Of a stretch of 64,000 bases of DNA, positions 24,694-36,407 are shown piece after piece. Position numbers and translations under genes: made by a program. The notes below the pieces were generated by a model that was not told the DNA's origin, ran no database searches, and saw only the letters and a list, made by a program, of their open reading frames with translations. The first letter of the stretch is position 1. Each line of letters starts with the position of its first letter. Source of the stretch: Gigaspora margarita (lineage: Eukaryota > Glomeromycota > Glomeromycetes > Diversisporales > Gigasporaceae); contig WTPW01000340.1 of assembly GCA_009809945.1 (NCBI GenBank), positions 189,031-253,030 on the forward strand. Reading direction: 5' to 3'.

Positions 24694-26814
24694 CTATCGA
24701 CCATTATTTTCTAGTCTTTTTATATTGACCTTTTTCGTGCATTTGACTTTTTCTATTTTAGGATCATTGCGATGACATCCTTTGCACGGTATAACTGTTC
24801 TACTAGTTTTGTCTGCTATCCAGTGATTAATCATTGCCTCGTTGCTTTTGAGTGATGATATTTTACCAATGAAGTTCCCTGTTTGTTCTTTTTCTACTAC
24901 CCAATTTCCTTTTGTCGGTATCTCCTTACTGGTCCATGGGTTCTTCTTTTTTTGTTCTCTGATATACTTAATTTCTATCTCCTTTCTCATCACCTCGTAC
25001 CACTTTGGTTCTTTTTCTCGTATACTCTGCATTGTCGTTTGTGTTAGATGTATCCAATCTAGAGTCCTGCTACAATCTGCTGTCTGGCATTGTTCTAAGT
25101 ATTTCAATTTCATTTTGTTGCATCGTTCTTTTATTTTCCCTTTGTTTTCTATTTTGTATAGTACAATGTTAATTGAACTTCCTTCCTCTTGTTTACATTT
25201 TGGCCATTTTTGCTCTATATTTGTTACTATCTCTATTTTTACTTCATTCCAATGTTCTAACATTTTTGCTGTTACTGTTTTACTTTCTTTACATGTTAGC
25301 ATGTAATTCACGTGTTCCAGAATTGATTGATTTGTGTTTGCTGAATTTTGTATTTGTTGAAGTCTTATTATTAAGGTTGAATTTCTAAAACCTGTATGAT
25401 TTAACTGCCTATGCATCATTGCTATTTGTTGTAATGCCTGCTTTTTCCAAACCGTTTTCAGTCCGTAAATCATATAGTGGTTTATTGTTGAATTTGGTAC
25501 TGTTATTGCTAACTCTGCTTTGTTCTTGACTACTATTGTGTATTGTCTTGTTATTTTTTCTGCTACCATTCTTGGTATTACCGTATTTTGGACTCTATAT
25601 GCTAGTCTCACTAATATCACCATGTTTACGATGTATATCATTTGTTTTTTTGTTATCCTCGCTCTCTTCAGCTTTTTTGTTGCTCCTTCTGCTTTTTCTT
25701 GTATTTTCTTGATTACAAATTTGTCTGTTGGTCCCTCGGCAAACCAACAACCTAGTATTCTACATGTTTCTTTGTTGCTAATAGCCTTTATTTCCACTTC
25801 TCTGTAAGTTATACATGGCCTGTCATCCTTCGTGTTTCTTGTTAATAGAACTGACTTGTTTGGGTTAACCTTGATATTAGTCATGTTAAAAAAATCTTCC
25901 GCCACTTTTAAGATCTTGTTCATTTCTTTTTTTGATTTTATTATCCATATGGTATCATCCATGTATGCTACCACTGGCCTGCTGTACTGTTTTACCTTTA
26001 TCATTTTCTTCTCCTCGTAACTAACTTCCGTCTTGTACCCTTTAATTTGTTGATATATTGCATCCAACAATGGGTCGTAGTAAATTCTCCATAGTAATGG
26101 TGCCAATGGTTCTCCTTGGTCTATCCCATTTTTGACTCTGTACCTTTCTGTTTTTCCTAAATTGGTAATCACTGCATTTTCTCTATCTGTTAAAATGTTT
26201 ACTATTAAATTAACTATTCCATTTGGTATCTTAATTCTCTCTAATGCCATTCTTAATAGGGGCACGCTTATCGAATCATATGCCTTTGATATGTCCTGAC
26301 TTAACAGCCATAATTCTTTTTTATTAACTGTTGCATCTTTTAATATGTGTGTTATTGTTACAATTGGTAATTCTGTGGATGTATATAGTAGTACTACGTG
26401 GTTGTGTTCATTTAGAATTGAGTATCTGCTTAGTTTGTCACCTATCTTTCTAGTTATTAGCTTTGTTAGTATTTTCTGAACATGTTCCAATAAAGTTATT
26501 GGTCTTGTTTCATTTAAATCCCCTGAAAATTCATCCTTTTTTGCTATCAGGTACACGTTTTCTTTTTTCCAACTATTAGGTACCATTTGAAGTTTCATAC
26601 ATGCATTCATTATCTTAAGCAATTGATTCATTGCTTTGTTGCCTAACTGCTTTATCATTTCATTAGAGATTTCGCTTGGGCCTATTGCCTTTCTGTTGGG
26701 TTCTTCTTCTATTATCGTCTTCAGCTCTTCTATACTTATTTCGTCCTCTACTCCTTTGTACCAATCATTATCTATTTCGTTTTTGGTTCGTATCTCACTT
26801 TCTAGCCTTCCCAA
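24694..26814 (-). CDS. LINE ORF2 reverse transcriptase
   Basis: An uninterrupted 706-codon frame holding a non-LTR reverse transcriptase. Visible motifs are RPITLLEHVQKILTKLI (fingers), SQDISKAYDS (motif A, catalytic Asp), NGIDQGEPLAPLLW (motif B) and VAYMDDTIWI (motif C, the catalytic DD pair), then NPNKSVLL and a thumb-like region. The C-terminal end holds a PCKGC cluster. All three catalytic aspartates are present, so this domain looks undamaged although the element around it is not. The ATG at 26814 only reflects where this open frame begins; the true start is at 28401. Confidence 0.9.
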   Translation of the reverse strand: MGRLESEIRTKNEIDNDWYKGVEDEISIEELKTIIEEEPNRKAIGPSEISNEMIKQLGNKAMNQLLKIMNACMKLQMVPNSWKKENVYLIAKKDEFSGDLNETRPITLLEHVQKILTKLITRKIGDKLSRYSILNEHNHVVLLYTSTELPIVTITHILKDATVNKKELWLLSQDISKAYDSISVPLLRMALERIKIPNGIVNLIVNILTDRENAVITNLGKTERYRVKNGIDQGEPLAPLLWRIYYDPLLDAIYQQIKGYKTEVSYEEKKMIKVKQYSRPVVAYMDDTIWIIKSKKEMNKILKVAEDFFNMTNIKVNPNKSVLLTRNTKDDRPCITYREVEIKAISNKETCRILGCWFAEGPTDKFVIKKIQEKAEGATKKLKRARITKKQMIYIVNMVILVRLAYRVQNTVIPRMVAEKITRQYTIVVKNKAELAITVPNSTINHYMIYGLKTVWKKQALQQIAMMHRQLNHTGFRNSTLIIRLQQIQNSANTNQSILEHVNYMLTCKESKTVTAKMLEHWNEVKIEIVTNIEQKWPKCKQEEGSSINIVLYKIENKGKIKERCNKMKLKYLEQCQTADCSRTLDWIHLTQTTMQSIREKEPKWYEVMRKEIEIKYIREQKKKNPWTSKEIPTKGNWVVEKEQTGNFIGKISSLKSNEAMINHWIADKTSRTVIPCKGCHRNDPKIEKVKCTKKVNIKRLENNGR

Positions 26815-28401
26815 ACTTTCTTATCCTTCAGATTATGTTTTGTCCACTGTTTGAAGTGCTCTCTTATCTCACTTTTTATTGCTTTCGGTTCCGTTGTATT
26901 GTAGTTTTCGTGTGCAATTTTGTTGATTATAACTGGTGTCTTATGTCTTGTCAGGATGCTGTCTATTATCTTTTTGGTATTACTTGTGAAGTTGCTAAAC
27001 CTCTTCTGAATGTTTTTCTCAATTCTTTGTTTATGGGCCATGTTATTTTCTAGCTTTCTTGCTCTATAGATCACCTTCTGATAACCTTTTAGCTCTTTGA
27101 CTTTCTCTTTCTTTTCTTCTGCTGTATCACTATTACTTATTCTCGTCATGATTTCTATTTGGCTCAGTTTGCTTACTTCCTCAATTTCCTTATTTATTTG
27201 TTGAATTAAGTGCTGTTCCGTACCTGTTAACTGTATTTTTCTTATTAAAGCATTAATCCTTCTTAGAGCACTGTGCAATTTCGTTGCCTTCCTTGAAAAT
27301 ACATAGAAAGTTTTAGATGTGATTTTGGCTTTTGGTATATTTTTGTCTGCTGCTGTCTTGATCATGTTCTCTAGCTTGTTCCAATTCTTATTTAATTTTG
27401 ACTCGTTTTCTATGCCTGTCTTATTAGTCTCTTCTTCTCATCCTAGTGATTGTTCAATCTCTTTCCTAAAATCTTCTCATCTTCCTTCTGTTATTTCTTT
27501 ATAAAGATATATAGCTCTCTTTCTTTTTTTCGTTCGATATTGCTTGATTTTCCTAAGTAGCTGCCATTCAATTAATATAATTTTGTGGTCACTGTTTGTA
27601 ATTCTATCTGCACTTTGCATTATGGGCTTAGTTATTCTCGGCAACATGTTATTTGTTATGTATATATCGTCGATCTGGCTTTTTATTTCTCCTTTACTCC
27701 ATGTTGCTTCAGTTATATCGAAATTAATTCAACATGCTTGACATGCTCGACTGTTCCGCCACCTTAAACAATAGTAATAGTTTTTTTTTCTTTAGCCCTG
27801 TCTGAATTGAAGTCCCCCATTATAATATATTGTATTCTCTAACTGTCGCTTGTCGTGTCCATTCCACAACTGTTCTTTGTGTTTCCTCATTTAATTTCTT
27901 ATTTGTCATTGTAAGGTATACTAATATTATTCTAATACGCTAGTTTCTTGGGAAGAAAAAGTCTACCGCTATTGCAGTTCCTGCTAATTTTAGAATGTTA
28001 TTTATGTATAGTTGCAGAGTTTTTAGTACTGCAAGTGCTGATCCCATGCTGGACTCCTGTTTGTTTGTAGTTTTTTCATTACTATTTGCTGTATAGATTT
28101 CATAGTATGGGTTTGCTAAATATAGCTTGTGATTGCTCGATTCTGCTATTTTTGTCTCTGTTATACTGACAATATGCATGTTATTTTCATAGCAGCTTTC
28201 TATCCAATTCCTGTATTTGAGTGCCTTATTCAACCCCTAAGTATTGTGTGTAACTAGTTTTAGATTTCCTAACAGTTCGGTCTGTCTTTCTATTTTTGTT
28301 TTGTCTTGTTTATTAGTTTGTTGCACTTTTAATTGTATAATGTTCTCTTCTGTATCTGTTGATGTAGTTGTTAGTGTGTTATTCCTTTTTTCTTTACTCA
28401 T
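26802..28401 (-). pseudogene. LINE ORF2 N-terminal part: endonuclease domain and linker
   Basis: ORF2 begins at the ATG overlapping the ORF1 stop. An endonuclease/exonuclease/phosphatase domain follows (LKLVTHNT...GLNKALKYRNWIE, then SITETKIAE with the metal-binding Glu). It is broken by a TAG after THNT and by several stops and frameshifts between about 27930 and 27370. From 27365 the frame is open again through a Lys/Ile-rich linker leading to the reverse transcriptase, where a one-base-type frameshift at about 26810 moves it to the next frame. Confidence 0.7.
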
Positions 28402-30640
28402 TAATATGATAATAATTTTTCTGAAATGTTGTCCCATGTCACTTCGGGGAGAGGTGGTAGATCGAATACAAAATCTGGTGCTTTCTTAAATGTGATCTTG
28501 TTCTGATTTGTGATTGGGAGTTCTGCTAGTTCTCTGTAAATTTCTAGCTCCTCCAGGTATTTTTTAACTTCTTCTAATGACTCTGGCAATTCAGGTTTTG
28601 TCACCTCTTTTTCTTCTACTTCTATCTCTATGTCTTTCTCCCATATATCGATCCATGCCTCTGGAATTCTCCAAAAATAGTATTCTTCTCTCAGCATCCT
28701 TGCCATTTCTACTAGCTCTTTCTTTGTAGTTATTGGTATTGTTAAACTGTAGTCCTTTATTTCTCTGTAGTCCCAGAGGAGGTCTTGTTTATCTGTCAGA
28801 TTTACTATTATGATATTCGGTAGCAGAGGTATGTTATAACTATATTTTGTTTTAATTTCTTTCAAGAATTTTTGCGCCTCTTCTTTGTTTTCTATTGGGT
28901 ATACGAAGCTTGTTCTTGTCACTATTCTGTTTGTTTCCATCGGCAATCTAAGCTTCTGTACAAAGTAGTCATTTGGGATCATTTTGAAATAGTACTCTTC
29001 CTTAAGTTTCTCACTTAAATCCTTTATCGATACTTCTGCTCTTGTTAAGTCTATTGGAAACATGCCTCTATATTTGTGGGATAATTCTTGTGGTATAAGA
29101 AGGAGTGGCTTTTTCTTTTCTGGTAGCCTAAAGTATGTCTCTAGCAGCTTATCCTCCCACCTATAGTGATCTGCCAGTACTCTTTTGTACCATAATACAT
29201 TTTTTAAATCTCTTCTATCTGTTACTGGGAAAATTTTCTGGTCTCTTGGTTTAGATCTCTTGAATTGAGTAGTAGTGGTTCTAACTCTACTAAGTATGCC
29301 TCTGGTAGTTGTACAAATTTGTATATCTTTCTTAAAGCAGCTAGTACCGCTCGTAAGTTGCCTCTGTTTCTAATTGGTAATTCGAATGGTAATATACTTT
29401 TTATCTCTTGTGGGACCTCCTCTGGTGTTTCTGGAATTGGAATAAGCGTGTTTTCAATTGCTTCGTTAACAATTTTCCATACGTTCTCTCCTTTGATACC
29501 TTCTTCGATCTTCATAAAGCCCATACAGTAGTTTATATTCTTAGCTATTTCTTTAGGATTCTTTCTCATCTTTTTACTCGTCAACTATTGGATCGCTATT
29601 TTTTGTCTAACTTTTGTATTAATTTGGTTTCTTATTTTCCTGTTTGTGAAGGTTACACTATTCTTGCCTTTATAATTTTCTGTTGCTGATTCTAGTATAG
29701 CTTTATACTCTTTCTGATATGTGGGCATTATCATTTTATTTCTCGTAAATGTATGGAAAAAATTTCTGTCAGTATGTTTAAACTTGAGTGCAATTGCAAC
29801 TGGTATGACGTGTTGTGCAGGCTTTGTTTGTAACTTGTATGTAATAAACTTCTTCAACTTCTCTTCATCTTTAAATGCCTCTATAACTTCAGCATAGTGC
29901 CATTCTGTTTCGTCAAATTCAATTTCTTTTACATTTTCTAACTTTGTCGATACTTCGTCACCCCAACTCATATCTACTTTTCTTGTTACTCTTGTGTTTT
30001 CTCCTATTACTGATTGCCTCGTAGCTTGACTGTATAACCTTTTCCCTTCTACTTGTTCATTTCTAGTATATTCACTATCCTGCTGCTGATTCACTTTTTC
30101 ATCTATCTGTATCTCCTCGTTCGCAATCTCAGTAGTATTGTTTTCTTCAGTTATCTCGATATCGTTTCGATTAACTATTTTCAGTCCTATTTGTTGACCT
30201 CAGCTGTTCTGCTCGTCTTGTTCCGATCTCTGTATTTCCTCTTCCAGTCCTTCTATATTGGGTTGCTTGTTTACTTCTGAATTTGGTTGTGATGTCATGT
30301 CTGTTTCTGATAAAGTCAGGTTCTGAGGTTGTACTGGGGTCATGGGAGCTATTTTCTCCGGGCTCAAATCTGGGTTCTGGGATTTCCTTGTGGGCGTGAG
30401 AGCATTTGTATCCTCATTTTGGTTAGACGTGGGAGTTTCTTGATCAATGATCATTTGTTGTTCCGATGATGTCATGATCGATATTTGCAGGGGTGAACAA
30501 GATTCCCCATTTTCAGTGGGTAGTTGTTAAATATTTTCCTTTGCGGGTGTGGTGCAAGTCTTGAGGGAATCATTTTCTTGCTAGGTTGTTGTCCGATTTA
30601 TATCATGTGTGACCTTTTGCTTCTTCTTGTGTTTTGGCAT
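28401..30640 (-). pseudogene. LINE ORF1, interrupted by stops
   Basis: The frame opens with a basic, nuclear-signal-like N-terminus (MPKHKKKQK) and runs through a Gln/Pro/Ser-rich region. It stays in one frame over 30640-29222, with stops breaking the open stretches at 30200, 29585 and 29222. After a frameshift in the 29063-29221 gap it stays open to a TAA at 28403-28401. Related modules recur, each with a pattern like LRxxYxFxxxPEAY: near 29300, near 29000 and near 28690. No standard RNA-recognition motif or CCHC knuckle was seen. It probably encodes the nucleic-acid-binding partner of ORF2. Confidence 0.7.
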
Positions 30641-31639
30641 ATTTTTGGTGTTAATTGCAGTTGCCGAACGATATAATCTTGATATACCCAACTAGGAGTG
30701 TCTTGTTTGAATTTGCATTCCCCAAAGGGATGGTAGAAAGTTGTAAAAGACAGGTGGGGTTTGAAATGCTAACTTTCTGTTTCGCTTAATGTTTATACGT
30801 CCTTTTTAGCAGTTAGATTGGTCAGGAAATAATTACTTATTTATTTAGTTAGTGGTGTTTGTGTTTTTGTATTCTCTTTGCCGATTTGTTTGTTTACTTA
30901 GTGATTTTTGGATGATCAGAAAAGAGTTTTTAGCATAAATTTGTTAAATTGTTATTTTTTCAAGTAGTAGATTTAGAGTAAATTCTACTAATAATACTTT
31001 AAAAAAATAGATCTGTGTTCTAATAACTGCTTCTTATCAATTGGTTGGATATATTTTTGTAACCTTAGTTCTACTATCTCAAATGAGAGCTTTTGAGTAT
31101 AGTTGTGTACTATTATATAAACAAATCCAAGAAACTAAAAAAATAGATTAGGCAAATTCCAAGTAAGTAGATAGCAAAAATCTTTAATAGCACAGTAAAC
31201 TCTCTATAAGTGTGCTCTTTATAAATGCATATTTTTTTTATATGTATACTATAACTAGTTCAAGCTTGGAATTCAGATACTCTCTATGTTTTGCATATAC
31301 AACAATTTTGGATTCCACAAATATTAAAAATTTTTTTATAAATGCACTTATATCAATTGGCCAATTAGAAATCAATATATTAAATTACGATTCAGATATT
31401 TACAAGTTTTATTATAGTATAAATTAAATCTAAACAGCTAGATATTTATATACATTTTTATATTAAAATGTATAATAAAATAAAATAAGTACACAAGAGT
31501 GAAAACCTGTAACTATTTAGCATAAATTATTAGACCATTCACAGGTTTTCACTATTATATACTCCAATGTATTATAACTGCAATTACTTTAGTATTAACT
31601 GGGTTATTTATTAAGGAAATATAAATTTGTCACACTCAA

Positions 31640-32225
31640 GGCATGTTCACCTCCATGATTCAATCAATCAAATCGCTCGATTTTGTAGACAAAAAAAAAT
31701 TTTTTTTTAAAAATTAAAGTTTTTACTTAATAAAGTATAATATATATATATAATAGCATACTATATAATGTAAAATTTTATTCTAAACCATTTTTTCTAG
31801 TTATAAAAATAAATTGTTTTAGTAAAAAAGATGTTTTATAAGAAAAACCAAAATTTCAAAAAGTTAGCACATTTAAAACTTTTTTTTACTAAAAAAATCT
31901 ATCTTTTTAACTTAAAAAAAGTTGTTTAGTATAAAATTTTGCATATAATATTTAAAATATAAATATAGATTAAATTAGAAAAAAAAAGTTCTATATGTGC
32001 TAACATTAGAAATTTTTGTTTTTTCTTATAAATTGTCTTTTTTTACTAAGCTAATCTATCTTTGTAACTTAGAAAAAGTTGTTTAGAATAAAATTTTACA
32101 CTATATATTTTGTTATTGCTTATTTATTTTTATATTTTACTAGTCAAATTTTTAGTTTTTTAAAAAAATTTTTGTCTACAAAATCGAGTGATTTAATTGG
32201 TCAAATCACAGGGCGTAACATGTCA
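31640..32225. mobile_element. TIR element with CTCGATTTTGTAGAC arms
   Basis: The arms contain CGCTCGATTTTGTAGAC (31674-31690) and its counterpart on the other strand (about 32170-32195), extending outward to CATGTT near both ends. The inner half is itself repeated, with TAGTATAAAATTTTxCA words. The outer boundaries and duplication are unclear. Confidence 0.55.
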
Positions 32226-33589
32226 CGGTCAACAAATTTCTATTTCCATTTATTAAAATGGATAATACAGTAAATTTATTAGAATCAAAAAAATCAGTAC
32301 AATGTAACAAACTATTATTAATATATATTTGATTAAAAATTCTTAGTACAGTTGTACTAGGACTCTAAGCTATTGATAAATAGGTCAGAGGTAACTAAAA
32401 AAGGATTTTTTGGTAGAAAATCACCAAATATTGCATTTTTAAATAGTAAATTTTGCAAATTTTGGTCAAAAATAAGCATTTTTGAGCCAAATTTTGTATA
32501 AAAATAAGCAAACTAGTTACTGATCTATCTATATATAGCTTGGGGTCCTGTCGTATCCCCTAAGTACACACCTCCTCTATATGCACAATATAGCCCGGTT
32601 CCAAGCTTGGGACTTAAATACTCTCCATATTCTGCATGTGAACAAGTTTTTAAAGTCTAAGCATATTATATGCACTCTGCTAGCCAATAGTAATACTGGA
32701 TTTTTTTACGACTTATTTTCGAATTTGATTAATTGCAAAATGTTATTACATAGTAAAGTTCAAATTTTACTATATAAATCGACCAGGAGTGCTTAAGTAA
32801 AAGATTAAAATATATATTTTACCAAATTTCATACAAATTGAAGAACTTTTTATTAATTAACTTTTAATTTTTACATTCGTCAAATATTTTTTTTGAAAAA
32901 TTTTAATTTTTTTGTCAAACATACAAGTTAAAAATTAAATAATAAAATGTTCTTTAATCTTGCTAAAAATTTTACCATATGTGTATTTTGATATCCCAAA
33001 CAAGTTTACTTAAGCATCTTTAATTAATTTATATAAAAATATTGGACTTTACTATGTAGCGACTATTATCGATTATGGAGTAATTTATTTTTGGGTAAAG
33101 GTAATAAAGTGTTGATCATATGTTTGATTTCACTTTTGATTGACTATCTAAGCTAATTCTATAAATGCACACCCTTTCTAAGACACACTTATACCTAGTT
33201 CCCAGAGCATGCACTTAGGAGAGTGCAACTATATATAAATTTTTTTTTAAATAAATTTTTTAAATTTGAATTATTTCTAAAAATATGTTCAAAATTTATA
33301 ATCTACCCAGGATTTATTAGTCTTATATATGTTAGTTTTTTTGCTATTCTATTCTGTAGAATATACTCTAACTTTAATAAAATAGCCTAATTGTTTATAT
33401 AACTAAGTTGGCTAGCTGTAACCCATTTTTTCCCAAGTACATATACAAATATACCAACTATACTTCTAGTCAGTATTGTCATGGAACAGCTTTGAACAAT
33501 GATTTGAACAATTTTGAACAATTATGAACAATTAAATAAAGTAAAATTACTTAAAATTTTATTATTAATTTTAACTGGAATATGTTTAG

Positions 33590-33886
33590 AGGACCCAGGA
33601 CATCTAGTATAGAGATTATACTTAAAATTTTTTAGCAAAAACATCTAAAATTTGAGAAGCAAAAAACAGTTTTTGGCAATTATCTTGGCATCTAGTGGTC
33701 CAATTTGAATGAACTTTTTTTTAAACTGAAGCTCTCAGTAAGGCGCATCTAACAAAAAAAATTTTATTCAATTCTGATTACTGGATTAGAAGTTATTAAA
33801 GTAAATAGATTTTGTCATTTTTAGCAAATTAGATCAAAATTGGCCAAAATCCAGTTATGTCCTATATGAGAGATGTCTGGAATCCT
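33590..33886. mobile_element. AGGACCC-ended MITE with 8-bp duplication, nested
   Basis: Same family as 18593-18885 along its length. Flanks are ATGTTTAG (33582-33589) and ATATTTAG (33887-33894). It splits another dispersed repeat whose unbroken form (in reverse) lies at 3055-3345. Confidence 0.82.
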
Positions 33887-34429
33887 ATATTTAGCATCTA
33901 AAGAAATATATAGTTATATATTTTTTAGATAGATTTATTAATTGTCTAAAGCGTAGCTGAGGACACTATATTGTTAGACATTAGAAATCCGTTACGTTAT
34001 GTGATGTTATCTGTCATGCCGCGTAATTAGCCAATAAACGTATCAAGTACTAATACAACAAAAAAATAAAAATTTTAAATTTTAAGTTTTAATAAAACCT
34101 AATCATAGTATGCTAATAGTGGCTTTTTTTATTAAGTAAATCGACCTTTATTATTAAGACAATTTTGTTCGCCATAATAAACTCTACTTACCTCTAAATT
34201 TTTATAAAAATTGGATAATTTTTTATTAATGGACATTTGTAAAAAGCTTACTGACATCATAATAAATTTTTTTGGTACAAAAACATATTTTATAAAAATC
34301 AACTAATAAAAAATCATCTGATTTCTATAAAAATTTAAAGGTAAGTAGAACTTATAACGATTAATAAAATTGTCTTATTAATGAATATCGATTTACTTAA
34401 TAAAAAATTTGTTAACAATGCATCAAAGC

Positions 34430-35085
34430 TGTCTTTTGCAAGTTTACTTAGTGCATGAAAATAGAATTAATTAATAAAATCTTATAATTTACAAATTTTT
34501 ATTAATTAATTCTAACTTTGTGCACTAAGTAAACTTGTTTAGCATCTAGAAATATATCAAATCAGCAGAATTATTTTTATTTTACTTGAAATTTAAAAAA
34601 TAGATGCATAATTTTGGATTTTTGATCAAAAAAGTCAAATTTAAGCATCTTTTTTCAAATTTCAAGTAAAATAAAAACAATTCTGCCGATTTAATGTATT
34701 TTTAGGTTCAGAACAAGTTTACTTAATGCATTAAGTTAGATTTACTTAGTAAAATCTTGTGAATCATAAGATTTTATAGAATTTTATTAATAAAATTATA
34801 TAAATTCTTATGACTCACAAAATTTTACTAACCAATTCTTATTTTATGCACTAAGTAAACTTGTTCTGAACCTAAAAATACATTAAATCGGCAGAATTGT
34901 TTTTATTTTACTTGAAATTTGAAAAAAAGATGCTTAAATTTGACTTTTTTGATCAAAAATCCAAAATTATGCATCTATTCTTTAAATTTCAAGTAAAATA
35001 AAAATAATTCTGCCGATTTGATATATTTCTAGGTACTGAACAAGTTTACTTAGTGCACAAAGTTAGAATTAATTAATAAAAACAT
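34430..35085. repeat. Palindromic satellite array 1
   Basis: Units of about 325 bp, two copies, each made of two nested palindromes: one with arms AGTAAACTTGTTC and core TTATTAATAA, one with arms TTTTACTTGAAATTT and core TTTTTTGATCAAAAA. No coding. Confidence 0.75.
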
Positions 35086-36290
35086 ATGGCCGATCTGCAC
35101 ACTACCCCAAATTTGTGATAAAATTATCTAATCAAATTAATGAATTTTATATATAAAATAAAGTAAAAAAAATAGTATTATAAAACTTCCGGTAAGTCAC
35201 ATAATAATCTACTTTAAAACTTTACAAGTATATTGCTTCTTAGGTTGGCTCTTCTGATTAAAAAATATTTTTTCCTGATCAAAAAATAATAATAGCAGCC
35301 AAAGAAAGATCTTAATATCAAAATAAGTTGTATAACTTCTATTTCTGTACATACAAAAATGCATTTAAATTTTTGTAGGTTTATTTAAGCTGTTTAGATT
35401 ATATTTTAAAAAACTTATTAGCCTACTGTTTAAAAGAAGCTAAATTAAATAGTATATAAATTATAGCAACTTATATAGAAGGTAGATAGACATGAAGAAT
35501 CGCAACATATACAAGACAGGTATTTATACAATTTAAAATACTTTTTGAGAATGTAATATTTTACTAACAATATTTACAACAAAGTTTATCTTATTATAGT
35601 GAACTCTCGTTAAAGTGACGATTCGCTATAGAGAATTTTTGAATTTGGAATCAACTTGATATATTAAAGTACTGTACATATTAGTATTCTCTCGATATAA
35701 TCTATAGTTAAGATTTTTTTTTTTCAGCCTAGAGACTTCACTATAATGAGAGTAAGTTGTATTATGTGATGGCAGCAATTATATTTTCGCGGTTGGGTAT
35801 ATTCAAAAATTTAGTGAAAAAGTACAACTGTTATATCGGCTAGTAGTACTTAGTAAATTTTCACATATACTATTCATTTAAAATATGCCTATTATTGATG
35901 GGGCCACGATAATTAGCGTTTTAAATAGATCTAATAGAAATATTACAAAATTTATGGGTAGATTCTGAAACGTGTAGTAATGAATTGTTTAAATTTTTGA
36001 TAATTTATTAAAAATAAATTCAAATGATATACAGATATTAAAACAATGTAAAACAACTCATTTTAATATAAAAAATATATAGAATCGCTGAAAGACTTTA
36101 GGAATTAAGTCAATGATGCTTACGAATTATAACTAATAGTTTTAGATTTAGCTGATATGAACCAGAATTCACAATCTATTTATTTACTTAGATATAGACA
36201 CAAATTTATTAATATAAAAAAAAAAATACAATATATTTTACAATTACTCCAAATCTAATCTATCGTTATGTCTAAAAATTAGTTATTGTG
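35086..36290. other. AT-rich noncoding stretch
   Basis: No gene seen. A small element with TATAGTGAA-like inverted arms lies at about 35600-35770. Confidence 0.45.
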
Positions 36291-36407
36291 CAACCAAAAT
36301 CTACCTAGCATGCTATATTCAGTACCTAATTATATGCTATATCTAGAATTTAACTATTAAACTAATGTGCTATATACTAGTTCAAACTACCATGCTATGC
36401 CCAGAAT

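Larger units (their letters stand above)
21464..24704 (-). pseudogene. LINE ORF2 C-terminal region, split by two DNA transposons
   Basis: After a frameshift at about 24700, ORF2 continues to a stop at 21464. In-frame stops occur at 24041-24039 (TGA) and near 23945 (TAG). A Cys/His cluster starts with CPECPRECGHS at about 23770-23740. The 142-bp element at 23601-23742 and the foldback element at 21664-23491 interrupt the frame. Skipping each, with one copy of its duplication (TAA, TA), gives a continuous reading frame across both junctions. The cluster could bind nucleic acid (inference). Confidence 0.78.
21105..30943 (-). mobile_element. LINE (non-LTR retrotransposon), near full length, with nested insertions
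   Basis: Minus-strand retrotransposon about 9.8 kb long, including a nested 1.8-kb element that contains an assembly gap. The direct repeat TTAAATTGTTATTTTTT flanks it (21088-21104 and 30944-30960), and a 21-base T run (poly(A) on the element strand) starts at 21099, so both ends are defined. The order is ORF1 (from 30640), apurinic-type endonuclease, reverse transcriptase, and a C-terminal region with Cys/His clusters ending at 21464. The coding frame has stops and a few frameshifts, so this copy is probably inactive. I do not assign a clade. Confidence 0.88.

Noticed and set aside
24842-27504. Plus-strand open frames opposite the LINE
   Set aside because: Shadows of the minus-strand ORF2: hydrophobic, Phe/Leu-rich and without any family pattern.
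24039-30640. Recoding of TGA/TAG as sense codons
   Set aside because: In-frame stops occur only in the LINE; the six host genes have none, so decay is the simpler explanation.
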